From Eubacterium sp. (GTDB lineage Bacteria > Bacillota > Clostridia > Lachnospirales > Lachnospiraceae): DNA of 6,456 bases. Location of the stretch: the NCBI GenBank assembly GCA_017445525.1, contig JAFSTZ010000339.1:1-6456 (forward strand). Reading direction: 5' to 3'. Each line of letters opens with the position of its first letter. Positions within the stretch are counted from its first letter, which is position 1. This document shows, piece by piece, positions 5,714 to 6,456 of this stretch. The position numbers were made by a program, and so were the translations under genes. The notes beneath the pieces were generated by a model. It saw nothing but the letters and a program-made list of their open reading frames with translations, searched no databases and was not told where the DNA came from.

Positions 5714-5841
5714 CTTTTTTTTGAAGAGTCTGTGTTTTTTAGGTAATTTTAAGTTTTCACTTATAAAATGACTGCAAGAGAAACAAAAAACAACGCAAAA
5801 TCGTTTGTTGTAAGATCAAATAGCAGCACTACAGTCCAACC

Positions 5842-5869
5842 GGTACAGCGCTCGCGAACCCCCTGTACC
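5842..5869 (+). promoter_or_regulatory. Stem-loop/inverted repeat just before the HlyD-type gene
   Basis: GGTACAG (5842-5848) and CTGTACC (5863-5869) form a perfect 7-bp inverted repeat with a 14-nt loop, ending 10 nt before the SD AGGAGG at 5880-5885. It could be an mRNA hairpin that tunes translation or an operator for a local regulator of the efflux genes. The only -10-like sequence seen upstream is TATAAA at 5762-5767, with no good -35, so the promoter of this gene is not convincingly located. Confidence 0.42.
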
Positions 5870-5891
5870 AGCCAAAGATAGGAGGAAGCCC

Positions 5892-6456
5892 ATGAAAAAG
5901 AAACGAAAAGGACTAATCATATCAACGGTCGTACTACTGATAGCCGCGGTAACCTGCGGTGTCACATTTATCCCAAAACTGTTTGGAAACTCAGACAATA
6001 CAAAAGCCATGAGAGTAAAAACAAACACGGTCGCTCTGGAAAAAACCGACCTTACCGAATCAGTAAGTGCAACCGGCACCATCGAAAGTGCGAAGACGAC
6101 GACTGTTTCTGCAGATCTGCAGAACATCACCATAAAGAAAGTGCTCGTCGAAGTCGGAGACACCGTAAAAAAAGGACAGGCGCTGGTGGTATTTGACAAG
6201 ACCGAATTGAAGGAGGCTCTTAAGGAGGCCAAAGAGAACTACGCCGAAGTAGAAGCCTCCACCTCAACCCAGGTTGCTCAGGCATACAGTCAGCTCTCGG
6301 AGACAGGGTCAGTTTATACCTCAAGTACAGCTAATACATCTCAATCTGCCGAAGCAGCAAAAGGATCACCTGCTTCATCCGGATCGGCTGTTACAATGCA
6401 GATATCAGAAACGAATTCAACATCAGGTACCTACGCTCCGTCTTCTCAGAGTACAA
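5892..6456 (+). CDS. HlyD/RND-type periplasmic adaptor subunit of an efflux system (C-terminus outside window)
   Basis: The first 188 residues are visible. A basic start (MKKKRKG) and one membrane helix (about 8-28) anchor the protein with its bulk outside the cell. A beta-barrel/lipoyl entry (43-63, KTNTVALEKTDLTESVSATGT) and the first half of a biotinyl-lipoyl-like domain (64-102, ending VLVEVGDTVKKGQALVVFD) mark the membrane-fusion adaptor family. In Gram-positive bacteria such proteins (YknX/MacA type) work with a MacB-like ABC transporter, which would be expected downstream. The first hairpin helix begins (103-120, KTELKEALKEAKENYAEV) but then gives way to a Ser/Thr-rich stretch: 30 of residues 121-188 are Ser or Thr and only five are charged. 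This is unusual for the coiled-coil hairpin. AGGAGG lies 6 nt before the ATG. The substrate is unknown. Confidence 0.92.
   Translation, partial: MKKKRKGLIISTVVLLIAAVTCGVTFIPKLFGNSDNTKAMRVKTNTVALEKTDLTESVSATGTIESAKTTTVSADLQNITIKKVLVEVGDTVKKGQALVVFDKTELKEALKEAKENYAEVEASTSTQVAQAYSQLSETGSVYTSSTANTSQSAEAAKGSPASSGSAVTMQISETNSTSGTYAPSSQST

Noticed and set aside
5816..6232. Minus-strand open frame opposite the HlyD-type gene
   Set aside because: The Phe/Ser/Val-rich translation is the complement of a Lys/Glu/Thr-rich real gene with a strong SD.

Overview
The window looks like a chromosome segment from a low-to-mid GC Gram-positive anaerobe, most likely a Clostridia/Lachnospiraceae gut bacterium. The evidence is strong AGGAGG-type Shine-Dalgarno (SD) sites, sigma-A-type promoters, the style of the integrase and XRE proteins, a Clostridia-like GuaA, and a Gram-positive HlyD/MacA-type adaptor. 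The species cannot be named from this sequence.

Positions 1 to about 2428 are one end of an integrative mobile element (ICE or mobilisable element) that continues past the left edge. It carries three genes: a tyrosine integrase (minus, 365-1456), a ribbon-helix-helix MobC-like protein (minus, 1-368, cut by the edge) whose ATG overlaps the integrase stop as ATGA, and a divergent XRE-family regulator (plus, 1713-2276). The region between integrase and regulator is a compact switch. A perfect-consensus promoter (TTGACA-N17-TATAAT) drives the integrase. Three near-identical 17-bp direct repeats flank and fill it, with one repeat lying almost exactly in the -35/-10 spacer. A second good promoter points toward the regulator gene. 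The simplest reading is a repressor-controlled excision/mobilisation switch.

The element abuts the 3' end of guaA (minus, 2429-4096), a known integration hotspot for genomic islands. Between them lie clustered AGGTATCA repeats and a perfect 15-bp hairpin that probably terminates guaA. GuaA is intact but about 30-40 residues longer than usual because of an insertion near residues 424-470.

Upstream of guaA, on the same strand, are a six-helix HdeD/DUF308-type membrane protein (4252-4851) and a glycerophosphodiester phosphodiesterase (GDPD, 4868-5599). These two form a tight pair with a 16-bp gap. The 155-bp guaA leader region holds two tandem hairpins with alternative pairings. The GDPD promoter (TTGATT-N17-TATAAT) sits inside an upstream open frame that would otherwise be read as an N-terminal membrane anchor, so the start is placed at 5599.

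A divergent HlyD/RND-type periplasmic adaptor gene (plus, 5892 to beyond the right edge) follows. It has an unusual Ser/Thr-rich stretch where a coiled coil would be expected. The host genes show no obvious functional link to the element beyond its insertion next to guaA. No defence cargo, CRISPR array, tRNA or rRNA was seen.
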